The translations under genes were made by a program, and so were the position numbers. A stretch of DNA of 64,000 nucleotides from Warburgia ugandensis (lineage: Eukaryota; Streptophyta; Magnoliopsida; Canellales; Canellaceae). Of the stretch, positions 34,601 through 46,800 are shown piece after piece; the first letter of the stretch is position 1; the number at the start of each line of letters is the position of its first letter. Where the stretch lies: positions 73,571,057 to 73,635,056 of the forward strand of contig CP141135.1 in the NCBI GenBank assembly GCA_035236585.1. Reading direction: 5' to 3'. A model generated the notes under the pieces. It worked only from the letters and a program-made list of their open reading frames with translations, had not been told where the DNA came from and ran no database searches.

Positions 34601-37600
34601 TATTGGCTGTGACGAGGATCAGTTTATCGGTTGACTATGACATCCACATGGTGTAAGATAAAATGGCCACCATGGTGAGTTCTGCCAAAGGCTAAGCTAT
34701 CTAAGGTGGGTCCTTCTAGAACCAATATCCCTGTCCCACTATACACAACCATCAGGCACCTGTGCAGATGCTTACAATTTACAGCAACCGCAAAGCTGTC
34801 TTAAAATACTAAACCAATGGTAATGTAAAAGACAGTAAGATGCATTTATGGTCTACACCAATGGTGTAGGAAACAGCCAAGTACCTCATTATGTATAGCG
34901 TCAGCCCCCGCATGAGTGCCATTGCCTCCCAGTATAAAAATCATATCAATTCCCCTGGCCTGAAAATATTTCAGGTTAGTGTGGCGGCCTTTAATCCTGA
35001 TGCAGACTAAGAGAATGCAAGAAAATCTAATGAAATCATATTAGACCTGACAACTAGTATTGTGGGGGCGAAGGGGTGGTGTACTTGATTTACCTGTATG
35101 CTATCTACAATATCACTGGTACTAGCCCCTCCACGAGAAACACCCAACAAACTTCCACCAGCAAGATTTATGTTTTGAACCACTTGGCGTGAAAGCTGAG
35201 AAGTGAAATGAAAATGATGACATGAAAGCTGAACAGTGAAATAGAAAGGGCATCGCTGACTATAGGAATCATTTAAAGAGATCACTTACTGGAATTTCTG
35301 GCAAGCCTTCATCAAAAAATCCACGGTAACCAAATGGGATTCCAACAATATTCTTGACCCCATAGATTTCAAGTGTAAAAACTATCTGCATAAGCATGTG
35401 AAACTAAGGTAAAAAGGAAGTCCCTTAGCACCTGCAGCATATCTCTGAAGAAACCATGAACCCCACATTGTATTCAAAACGATTCAATTAAATTTCCAGC
35501 CACAAGTTAGCCTTGAAGAACTATAGGAAAGGTAAAAGATCATATCATCATTATCAAGTTAGCCTTGAAGAATTATAGAAAAGGTAAAAGATTGTATCAT
35601 CATTATCTTTCCATTCGACAAAGGAAGAGCTATAGAAACTTTGAAACTAAATGATCCCTTCCATAGATATGAAATCTAGGTGGACTGCCACCTCGTTAGC
35701 TTTCTAGATTGCTATTCTCTAAAACTTTAATGTGTACATGGTAAATATCTTCAATGGAGAACTATAACAGGAATTCACTCTCATTAGTATTGTTTGAGGG
35801 GCTCATCATCATCAAGACCTTATCCCAATTAGGGGTTGGCCACGTGAATCTTGTTCTCCATTCCCCCTTATTAAATATTGTTTGAGGGGGTTAAAGGAAA
35901 GAAACTGAGAGCAGCAGAAAGAAGACGAGGCCAAACTTGCTTTGATCCAAGGCAAATTTAGACTGAGATTTTTGATAAAGCTACAAGTAACCAACATGCT
36001 CAAACAACATGACTTGGAAGCACAACAAAAAGGGCAGCCCGGTGCTAGGAGCTCCCACATATGCAGGATCCCGGGAAGGGGCGAACCATAAAGGGTCTAT
36101 AGTATGCAGCCTTACCTTGCATTTTTGCAAGAGGCTGTTTCCACGCCTCGAACCCATGACCTCCAGGTCACATGGCGACAAAACTGTTGCGCCAAGGCTC
36201 CCCTTCTAATTGGAAACACGTGTAGGTCAAATATTTGGTGGCAAGATGACAAACATTTATGAGGGTCCGAGTGCAGGTTATGTTTTTAAGAATGATGATC
36301 TGTCATTGGATTAAGTCTATGGTAGGGTTTAGGTCATCATCATCATCATCATCAAGACCTTATCCCAATTAGGGGTCGGCCACATGAATCTTATTCCTCC
36401 ATTCCTCTCTCTTAAGTACCATGGCTTCATTTAGTCCCAAAGTTTTTAAATCTTTCCTCACCACTTCTATCCACATTCTTTTGGGCCTTCCCCTTGCCCT
36501 TTTAGAACCTTCTACTTATATTGCCTCACTCCTAACCGGTGTCGTTGTTGGTCTCCTTTGAACATGTCCAAACCATCTAAGTCCAATCTCCCTCATCTTG
36601 TTACCTATTGGTGTTACCCCTAAATTTCCTCTAATATTTTCATTTCTATTTCTATCTTTTCTTGTACATCCATCTCAACATCCTCATTTCTGCAACGCTC
36701 ATCCTATGAGCATGATGTTCCTTAATTGCCCAACACTCTGATCCATAGAGCATGGCTGGCCTTATGGCCATCCTATAGAATTTTCCTTTTAGTTTGAGTG
36801 GCACCTGCCGATCACACAAAACTCTAGATGCACATCTCCATTTGTTCCAACCCACTTGGATTCTCTGAGTAACCTCCCTCTCAATCTCTCCACTCTCATG
36901 GATCAATGATCCTAAGTATCGGAAGTGGTCTCTCATGGAGACCTCTTGGTTATCAATCTTGACTGGTGCTCCACTCCTACTCTCCTTGCTAAAATTACAT
37001 TCCATATATTCTGTCTTAGTTCGGCTAATTTTAAATCCTTTAGATTCTAATGCTTCTCTCCATAACTCTAGCTTTATGTTTACACCCTCCCTTATCTCAC
37101 CAAGTAAGACTATATCATCTGCAAATAACATGCACTAAGGAATCTCTTCGTGCATATGTTTTGTTAACTCATCCATAACCAATGTGAAAAGGTATGGCTC
37201 AATGCCAATCCATGGTTCAATCCTACGGTGACAGGAAAATCACCAGTCTCGCAACTAGTGGTCGTAACATTTGTTACCGCTCATCTTTAATTATGTCTAT
37301 ATACCCCGGCAAAACCCCTTTATTGCCCAACACCCTCTATATTAACTCTCTAGAGACTCTATCATAAGATTTCTCTAAGTCAATAAAGATCATGTTGAGG
37401 TCTTTCCTCCTCTCCCTATATTTCTCTACTAATTGTCTTAGTATGAAAATAGCTTCCATGGTATACCTCCTAGGCATGAAACCAAACTGATTCTCCAATA
37501 CACTTGTTTCATGTCGTAGCCTCTTCTCAATCACTCTTTCAAAAAGTTTCATAGTGTGGCTCATAAGTTTGATCCCCCGATAATTAGTGCACTCGTATGT

Positions 37601-40600
37601 CTCCATTATTCTGATAAATTGGTACAATAGAGCTTTCCCTCCACTCATCAGGTATTTTCTTTGATTTTATAATCTTGTTAAACAATTTGGTCAACCAAAC
37701 TACCCCAATATCTCCCATATGCGTCCAAACCTCTATTCATATACCATCGGGGCCCGTGGCCTTTCCTGATTTCATCTTTTTCAAGGCCTCTTTCACTTCA
37801 AGTATTCTAATCCTACGTTCATATCCATAATATCCAATGTTATTTAGATTTATAGTATTTTCAATCCCTATATTCTCAAAGCCATTGTCATTTAACAATT
37901 TTTGAAAGTATGTCTCCCACCCTTGTTTGATCTCATTATCTTTGACTAATACCCTTTGATCATTGCTTCCAATGCACCTAACATGATCTAAGTCCTTACC
38001 CTTCTGTTCTCTTATTTTTACAAGTTTAAACACATCTTTCTCACCTTCTCTTGTTCCTAGTCTATTATAAAGCTCATTATATGCTTTAAGTTTAGCCTTA
38101 CTTGCTATTCTCTTAGCAACCTTTTTAGCATTCTTATATTGTTCATAGTTTTTATTATTTCTAGTCTTCTGCTATGCTTTAAAACACATCCGTTTTTCTT
38201 TAATAACTTTTTACACTGTTTCACTCTACCACCATGTTTCCTTACTAATTGCTTTTTACCTTTAGATACTCCTAAGACATCTTTTTCCACTTTCTTAATG
38301 GACTCAACAATATTAATCCACATGATATTTACTTCTGTTTCATAGTTCCAATTTCCTTCTACCATCAACTTATTTGTGAATGAGGTTATTTTCTCTCCTT
38401 TTAAGTTCCACCACTTAATTTTTGGATACCTATTAAGTTCATTTCCTTTCTTCCATCTTTTGATATGGATATCCATAACCATTAACCTATGTTGTGAGGT
38501 TAAACTCTTACCGGGTATCACCTTACAATCCTTACACATAGATTGTTCATTATTCCTAAGTAGAAAAAAGTCTATTTGGCTTTTATGAAGTCCACTTTTA
38601 AAGGTTATTAAGTGTTCATCCCTCTTCTTAAAGAGTGTATTTGCAATGCCAGGTTATATGACAAGGAAAAATTGAAGATATTCTCCCCCATCTCATTTCG
38701 TTCACCTATACCATACCCTCCGTGTATTCTATCATATCCTTCATTTTCTTTTCCTACATGGCCATTTAAGTCTGCTCCTATAAATATTCCCTTAGTGTTG
38801 GGAATTTCTTGCATAACTCCCTCCATATCCTCCTAAAACTGTCTCTTGATTATATCTTGTAACCCTACTTGTGGTACGTATGCACTTATAACATTTATAA
38901 TCTACTCTCCTAGAACAAGTTTTATTATTATAATTCTATCACTAATTCTTTTAACATCCACAACTTTATCCTTTAATTCCTTATCCACTATTATTCCTGC
39001 GCCATTTATGTTACTATCCTTTCCTACATCCCATAATTTATACCCATCTATTTCTCTAGCTTTAGCCCTTTTTCCACTTGGTTTCTTGGATACAAGCGAT
39101 GTTGCCTCTCCTACGTTTCATCGCGTCCACTAACTCCAAACTCTTACCTGTCAATGTCCCTATATTCCATGTGGCAATACGAATCTTATGCTCTGGAGAT
39201 ATCCTATTTACTATCTCTTTTCTCGACCTCCATGGCATGAGCCCATGTCCACTTTTCACTGCACCTGGGTTCTAATATAACGCGTCACTTCCGAGGGGAT
39301 GCTCCAGCAGCCCTTGCCCATTTTTCACTACACCCCGGATCCGATGTAGCGCGTCGCTTCTGGGATAACACCCTAGCAACCCTTACCTATTTTTCATTGC
39401 ACCCGGGATCCAATGCAGCACGTCGCTTGTGGGAAACACCCTAACCTGAGGGAATGTTAGTTTTCGATTCATGTCATGTTAGGGTTGCCATAGTTTTAAG
39501 AAGCTGAAAATGATTTTCATTTCTTCCTTACAAACTAATATACAAATGCATATTCATTTGCAAGCAGAAAAGAAATAACAAAATAATCTTCAGCTTCACC
39601 CTTGCCAGCTGGCACCTGATGCAAGGGTTGCCATATTTTAAGAAGCTGGAGGTGATTTTCATTTCTTCCTCGCAAACTAATATACAAATGCATATTCATT
39701 TGTAAGAAAGAAATAACAAAATCATCTTCAACTTCTCCCTTCCTGGCTGGCACCTGACGCAAGACTCTCCTCCTTTTTCATCCGAGCTTGGGACCGGCAT
39801 TGGCGGAGTTGTTCAGGGCCATAATGGAATACAGGGCTGTGAGATTTGGATGAGAAAATCAAATTCCACAGCTTACAAGATGTCAAAATTCTTCCACTGG
39901 CATTGTTATTTTGATGCGTATGAAAAATTGATTGCTTGAATCAGCATCTTGATGCAACCAAATGTCTACCAGCATAGAGATTCATGTTTCAGTTCATCCA
40001 TCTTAAATATTTTCAACAAAGCAAAACTAAGTGGAGTCTCAGAATTGGACGATGCAAACATGAAATAGTATACAGGAAGAGAGAAGTATGTAACAAATAA
40101 TTAAAAGACAAGAACCTGTCTAATGACATCATTTAAACCAGGACAGAGACCTCCGCAGGTAACAATTCCAGCTTTTACTTCTCCTGGTTCAAAGTAAATT
40201 TGCTTACGAGGCCCCGCACGATGCACCCTAGGAAAGCATGGGAATCATTAATGAGTGGCGAATTTGACAAGATAAATCAGGCTATTAAGTCATCTATGAA
40301 TTTTCAGGGAGACTCGTGAGTGCTTTTTGATAGACTGAATCAAAATAGAAAAGCATTATATGCTATTCAACCAACATCAGATTTCACAATGTAATGGTAA
40401 ACAAGATAAGAAAGTCTAATACCATTGCTCAACCCAGCTGCAATCAGGATCAATGCACTCTGCTCCAGCAGAATTTGGTGAAGCAAATTTTATAACCTGG
40501 TAAAATTTGTGATCTCATAAGTTAAATAGTGGGGCAGGATAATCTGGTTATATACTTGCTGGCATCTATATAACAAATAGGCGGAAAGTATTCTGCCACA

Positions 40601-42741
40601 TTCACCTAAAAAGGTGTAGTCGTTATACATAACAATAATGTACAATGAACCAAGAGGGAAAATAAGTCACTCAAAGTCTAAAATTTATATTAGCTGCAGA
40701 ACTCCAGCAAGAATCACTAATTTAATAAAGGGGAAAGAGAACAATTTCCCCCAAAAAGTTTCAATTTGGTATCTTAAGAAGAGTCCTGGTATTCTAGACA
40801 CTTAAACTAGTGTCGGAGAACAGATACTGCCTTTTCATGATTTTAGACATGATATTTGGAAGATTTAACCCATTCATCTTGTTCAGACGCCCTTAAATTA
40901 CCTACACACCAAACATACTCCAATTTTGGGATGCTCGTAGCCTATGTTTCTTTGTCCTTTAATCATAACCTTTAATATTCAAGAATGATAAAATCAGTGG
41001 TTAGAATCATACCACTGGCATGATTTTTCATGACTGCTAAACAGGGAGGGGCCAATAAGTTGAATGTTTACATCTGAGAAAAACATATAGGAGGTGGTTT
41101 CTGATCTCAGGTGCTTCTTTAGGCATCTGGGATTACCAAGACTGTCTTAAGAAAACTTTCTCTATTCATAGATTGTGCAAAATTTTGTTGCACAAAATTA
41201 AAAATTCAAAAAAAAACCCAACATGACTGACATTGAATGGGGCTTTGGCTCCAATTATAGTGTTTATAACTATATATGCAAGTTTTCCTAGGACAAATCT
41301 TAACTCCTGCAAATTCCAGAGGTCTTGGGGATCAGTACGAAGTGAGATAAGTTATATTGAAAAGAACTTACTCGTTTTGCTGGATGTGGAAATAGTAGAA
41401 AATGCCTGGAAACAGACAAGATCCACGATCACGGAGCTGATACATAAATATGCCAAAGATCTTTCTAGCCTTGAGAGTGCACTTTAGGTTTTATGTAATA
41501 TTTCTTGTCCTGGAGCTTAACTGCACCATGCACTGATATCATGTAATATATGGGCCTTAGGGAATGGAAAAGCATGTTGACAGATAAACCACCTTACTGA
41601 CAACTGAGTAATAATGGATTGGCAGATGCACTCCCTTAAACAATTGGAACAGTCCAGCACCAATTGTGGATTCATCTGTTTCACAAGATCTTTGTTTTCC
41701 ATCCAAAGTTTTCCTAGTTGTCACTCATATAATGCTTGTTCTTTAAATTCAGATTTGAATAAATATTTTTGAAGCAAGATAATTTTATTAGTAAGGGAGA
41801 AAAGCCCTCCCGTGGCCATATGAATTTCACTGCCTCTTTCTCATCCCGAATGATTTTGTTTCCTATTTAAACTCATACTGGAATTCTCTTTACTTTCACC
41901 ACCACAAAAATGCAGTACCAGTCAACCAAGAACAACAAAGCAACAATGAAAGAAGACTCCATCAAATGGACTCAACTATGCAATTTAGATAAATTACAAA
42001 TTTGAGGGTGATGAGTTAAAATAGTTCATAGTGCTTAAGTGCAATCATGTCATATGGAGTATAAAATAGGACTAAAACTAAGAAACATGTTAAGGGCATA
42101 CCTTCAGAAGTGCCCTGTCATCATCATTGACATAGCCATTTGGCCTCTCCTGGGACTCACTTACACCATCTACTAATTGAGGACCTCTGTTGACACCAAA
42201 ATCACCAATCATTATTACAAAATTAGGGATAGGCAAATAAGCCAAGCCAGGCCCAGAAACTGTTTCATAGATCAAGAACTTTAAACAGAATCAGTGACTT
42301 AATTCTGATGATTCAGAAATATAACATGGGCTAGTACTGAGTAAGGAGAGCAACATTTCAGATTTAACATAAGTAGAAAACCATAATAATTGGGTGGGTG
42401 TTGAATGAGGATCATGTACATAAAACAAGGCTTAATCACCTCTTCTTGAGAGAGAACGTGGTTGGCCTAGACTTGATGTCAAAAATATCCTTCAAATGTG
42501 GCAAACTGAACCTATCTTCAAAATTTGCCTGAAACTTCTGCTTCCAGTTTGGATCCTTAAAATCTAGTTCTGTCTTTGCAGCATCAGCTGTAATTTTGAG
42601 ACCTCTCTTTCTCAGGTACTTATCATACTTGCTGAATCGAGAACACTTGAAACCACACAGAGACACATCTTCATTTGAGTGCACGCTATGCTGCTTCAAA
42701 CTGTTAGAACCAACACTCTTGATCGGTGAAACAAGAGCCAT
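31610..42741 (-). CDS. PFK5: ATP-dependent 6-phosphofructokinase, chloroplast (PFK4/5) type, 13 exons
   Basis: Exons (minus): 42741-42440, 42186-42102, 40496-40423, 40227-40116, 35385-35290, 35195-35094, 34959-34885, 34421-34281, 34135-34019, 33942-33838, 33001-32921, 32647-32519, 31777-31610. All introns are GT-AG and the frame stays open for 528 residues, about the size of plastid plant PFKs. The enzyme phosphorylates fructose 6-phosphate with ATP, the committed glycolytic step. Visible motifs are GGLCPGLND (179-187), GGNGTH (268-273), PKTIDND with the catalytic Asp (296-302) and MGRSSGF (343-349). The basic, Ser-containing N-terminus fits a plastid transit peptide. Cys143 and Cys148 have the spacing of the thioredoxin-regulated Cys pair reported for Arabidopsis PFK5. 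Intron 4 holds LINEs and a SINE. The symbol is by similarity; PFK4 is the alternative. Confidence 0.93.
35802..35875 (-). mobile_element. 5'-truncated RTE LINE fragment with perfect 14-bp target duplication
   Basis: The last 74 bases of the RTE element lie in minus orientation (CATCATCAAGACCTTATCCC is its reverse-strand 3' end). They are flanked by the identical 14-mer TATTGTTTGAGGGG at 35788-35801 and 35876-35889. This is the signature of a short, prematurely ended LINE insertion. Confidence 0.93.
36027..36203 (-). mobile_element. Au-type SINE, copy 4 (minus), in PFK intron
   Basis: Complete copy on the minus strand: it starts GGGGAGCCTTGGCGCAAC, has the GGGTTCGAGG box B, and ends at AAAAGGGC on the left. 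Possible imperfect target duplication: TTGGAAGCAC at 36014-36023 and TTGGAAACAC at 36210-36219. In sense it is parallel to PFK transcription. Confidence 0.88.
36334..39495 (-). mobile_element. RTE-clade LINE, near full length, copy 2, in PFK intron
   Basis: Reverse-oriented twin of the element at 14.6-17.8 kb. Its (ATC)n tail is at 36334-36353. The C-terminal/RT part lies at 36650-37140 with FADDIV (catalytic Asp pair kept). The RT core lies at 37337-37770 and about 37737-38033 (GPDGI). A linker and endonuclease (GADLNGHVG near 38760, TWNIGTL near 39165) complete it, and the 5' end is at about 39490. Several frameshifts and stops separate these parts, so it is inactive. It runs in the same direction as PFK transcription. 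Confidence 0.92.
39482..39763. repeat. Two-copy tandem repeat, ~143-bp unit
   Basis: The unit beginning GGGTTGCCATA at 39482 recurs from about 39625, with the same CATATTCATTTG and CAGCTGGCACCTGA/TGGCTGGCACCTGA landmarks. It adjoins the 5' end of the LINE. It could be a repeated 5' leader of that element or older intron sequence. Confidence 0.8.
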
Positions 42742-43860
42742 CCCTCAAGTAGCTATACAGTCAACCACTCTAACAACCTAATTTGTCAGCAGGAATCCTG
42801 TCATGAAGAAATATAAAAAGTTTTAGACAGTTCAAAAAAGCACCTAAATAAATCTTAAACAATATCTAATGACATAAGCTCACAAAGAGATATGATGCAA
42901 CAAATCAAACTTCCAGATTGAATCCTGTAAATCTTGTTCCTAGACATGATTTACAAGTTCCTTAGCTAAAGTATCAACCATGATGCTAATATTTTCATGA
43001 GATGCATATATTATCAGCAATTCAGCTGAAAGAACAAGCTATTAAAGTCATAAATGAGAATACGAAATTAAAGGAAACATTGAAAAACTTCATTATCTCA
43101 CAAATCACAACACTTACACTGGTAAATATTCTCAGCAATTCGGCTACAAAAACAACCTAAAGCAAACTATTCAAGTGACAGAGCAGATAAGAAATTCAAA
43201 TCAAACATCAAGCTACTGTTTCCAGTATTTTCTCTCAGTAAATCTCAGCTAACACTTAACACTCAAACTCAAGAATCCAGCTAGACAACACAGAGATATT
43301 TACGTCCTGCAATCACATCAATCAGAGGAAACCAAATCTCTGACTCGGCAAGGTCCACTAGAAACATGTAAATCAAAAGAAGACAGCAAAACATAAATTT
43401 CAAACCCAAACTCCTCAACCGATCTGCTAACCTTCCAACAAACATTTTGTGTCCCAATTAGTACATAAACTGACTAAAACTCGCGATCGCAGCCACAAAC
43501 AACTAAAATTCGTACCAAATCACCAAAACACCTTTGAAAATGAAGAACACAGGATTGATGGTGGAAAAAGTGGTAGATTCACATACCTCAGGGAAACCGG
43601 AGACGGAACAATGCAACAGGGAACAGAATGGCGTATTCTGTTTCGAAACTCCTTCTAGAATTGGAGTTTCCTTGGAGATTGGATTTTTCGCCAGCCGGCA
43701 ATGGCGAAAAGGCGTTTGACTCGTTTTTTCTAATGCATTTCTACGAAATTTGAGTTGAACACGTTTCGTGGAAGGTGGAAGAACCCACGGGGTCGTTGAA
43801 TACAGAGAAAAGGGAGTGCCGGTATCAAATTAGAGGAGTATAAATACCAACCCTTTTTGT
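42742..43860. other. 5' flank and probable leader of the PFK gene
   Basis: No other gene is seen. The minus-strand leader probably extends from the GC-richer stretch near 43600-43850 and may contain an intron. A TATAAATA-like string at about 43839-43846 reads correctly only on the plus strand, so it is not used here as the PFK TATA box. Confidence 0.4.
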
Positions 43861-46800
43861 CTCAACGGCTCAGCAAAGATTCGAAATTTCTGCGCTTGGA
43901 AGATTCCAACTTTGACTTTAAACCAGGGGAAATGTAATTTAGGGAAGGTACATCCAACGGCTGAGATTGAATATGGAGGAGCAACGAGGGAGAGGCGTAG
44001 GTTAGTGGTTCACTCTTAGGTAAGCGCGTCGGTGGCTTGAAAAAACGACTGAACGAACTTCTACTTGAGATTGTAAACCTTCCTTCCTTTCGTGCAACTT
44101 GTGGGACCCGAAGATCATCCAACGGAGGAAGTGGGGCACGGTGGATTGGAGAATGGGCTCCAAGATGAACAATTCAGATTGGCGGAAACTGGGTCCCGCT
44201 CGTACTGGGAAATGTTTCTTATTGTTTGATTGAGTCCTAGGGATATCTAGTTAAAATGATCTTTTGGGTGATGGAAATCTAAATATGATCTACTAGATGG
44301 ACGGTAGGGATCTGACAATGTGTGAAGTCAAGTGATGAGGTGGGGCTGGTATCACAATCACGCAATGAGGAATGGCAGTTACTGTGCAAGGGAGCCTCGC
44401 TTTTATTTGCTCAAAATAATCCACCTGATAGTCTTATGTTGAATATTAAGTACCACACACATGACGCCAATGGAACAATCTTGATGCATGTCTAATTAAA
44501 TAATACTTGGACCCTGGCAGTTGGGTTCTCTCTCTCTCTCTACAGCAAAGATTAATGTTTTGTATGGCAAATGTTACTATGATTTCAACGCTTTGAGTTA
44601 AAAATTCCTGATCTCTCTCTCTCTCAGCCTTAACAAAGATGAATGTTATATAAAAAATTATTGAGATTTCTACACTTCAGGTTAAAAAATTCCTAATATC
44701 ACTCTCCTAACCTTAACAAAGAGGAATGTTTTGTATGTCAAAAGCTATTAAAATTTCTATACTTAAGTTAAATTTTTATAATATTGTTATTAAGGTTTTC
44801 TCTCTTTCTCTCACAATTAACAAAGATGAATGTTTTGTCTGTAGCTAAGCAAGGAACTTTCCCAATCACGGAAGAAGTACACTTTCTAGCAAACATAGAA
44901 AATTCCTTGCACCCATCAAAACCTAACTCACATATTACTTTGATCTATGCCAAAGGGATATTTCATTAGCAAGGTACAATTTTAACAAAAAGCAGTAGTT
45001 CACATTTTCCTGGCAAATGTGCAATTAACATAGCGCAACCGGCTCAAAAAAGTGCACTTCTTCCTTGAGCAAGCTAGCCCACTTCTCTTCATCATATTTC
45101 AAGCTAATAACATATATTAAGTTCTAGAAAACATGTTGATGTATTTATTAAGGTCTCTCTCTCAACTTTAACCCTCTCTCTAGCTATCTTAACATTAGCA
45201 AAGGCAAATGTTTTGTACGTAAAAAGCTACCATTATATTTGTGGACCATTATGGATTATCCTTGTACACCTTTGCAGTATCAATTATCAAGATTTTATGA
45301 TTATTGAGGAGGGTATTAGTACTTGGATCAAGCCATGTAAATATAAATATCGTACTTCAATTATAATCCTAGCAACGAATGCATTTGTGCCATGAAAATT
45401 TTGGAACACTAGGAACGGTATAATTCACCGGTAAGATACTTGGACTAAGGACCGCATCATCTCTTCGTGGATGGCAAGAGTTATTGAATATGTGAACTCA
45501 TTTTCAGACTGGCCCTAGTACTCTATATCTCAAAATGATCTCCTAGATCAATGGAAACAATAAAAAAGTATACAAGCCACTTCCAAATATAGCAACGTTT
45601 CATTGGAACCTCCACCTTCAAGCTATTTTCAGTTTGCTTCTGATAGGTAAACATTAGAGAATCCATGTGAAGCTAGGGCAACTGGATTGATTCAGGATGC
45701 TACAAAAAATTTATGGCAGGTTATAGCATCAAAGAAGTCAATCTAACAACGACGATTAAGGGTGGTCATTATTCTCTAGGCTTTCTTTAGCATCTAATTT
45801 TAATTTTCTAAACTTAGAGATCATGGGGGACTACTAGTTGCTAGTAGCAATGCCAAAGGAAAAGACATTGAATCGGACGTGGAAGAATGTGAGGAGGGCT
45901 TTTTTTGAACACTAGTAGAATTTCTAAAGTTTCTTTTAAATATATGTGTCTTGGAGCCAATACATATAGTTAGTTAGTTAGTTGATCATCTCAATTTTTT
46001 AAGTACTAGTAACCTTGGATAATATATTTTTCATCCAAGAAATATAAGAAGAAATTTGGAGCAGACCCACAATGGGGTCCATCACTTACTTCTTATTAAG
46101 GCTGTGATTGGTGGCTTAATTTATTGGATTTTGTACTTTTTTTTATGAGCAAAGAATTAGAAATCAAATCACTCATACACACACTCCTAAATCTAAGCCT
46201 TGGTTGAAGGGAAAAGCAATAACTTGAACCCATAACCAAGCTGACTTCTGGGGAGATACTGAGCTATATGGGATGAACTCCACTATATATTTATTGGCAG
46301 ATTATTCCAATTTATTCCTCCTTATTAAATCAGAATTGGGCCATGAATAAAGCCCTTAAGGTCCTTTTATCAGTAAGGCTAGAATTTAGTAGTTTAGATG
46401 CAAATTCTTGAAAATAGATTTGGCTAAATATAACCTTTCATGTTCCATATTTATTTAGGACTTAGCAAGGTTTTTAATATTTTACCAAAAGAAAAAAAAA
46501 AGGCATTTAATGGATGTTCCAGACTTAACATGTACTTCTATGTCGAAGATTTTTTCTTGAACAATTCAAAAGCTCTTATAGTTTTCAAATTCAAAGCAAA
46601 TTTTAAGAAATCAAAGTGAATTTACCTAAGAAAACTTAAAATTTTCATAAAATTCAAGTTGAGAGCTTAACCTTACATCCAAAAATACTTTATCTCTTCT
46701 TTTTTCCCAAAATTTTCTTAAATGTTTGACGGATTTTTCAAATACTTGCCTTGCCATTTTATTTCCCAACCCATTCTTTGTGACCATGATCAAAGATTAT

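Larger units (their letters stand above)
35386..40115 (-). other. Intron 4 of the PFK gene, transposon-filled
   Basis: 4730 bases, much longer than the other PFK introns (most under 1 kb; the third longest-scale gap is intron 2). It contains an RTE LINE (36334-39495), a 5'-truncated RTE fragment (35802-35875), a SINE (36027-36203) and a two-copy tandem repeat (39482-39763). Splice sites on both sides look normal, so the gene probably still splices. Confidence 0.85.

Noticed and set aside
43839..43846. TATAAATA near the PFK gene
   Set aside because: Points away from PFK and has no plus-strand gene downstream.
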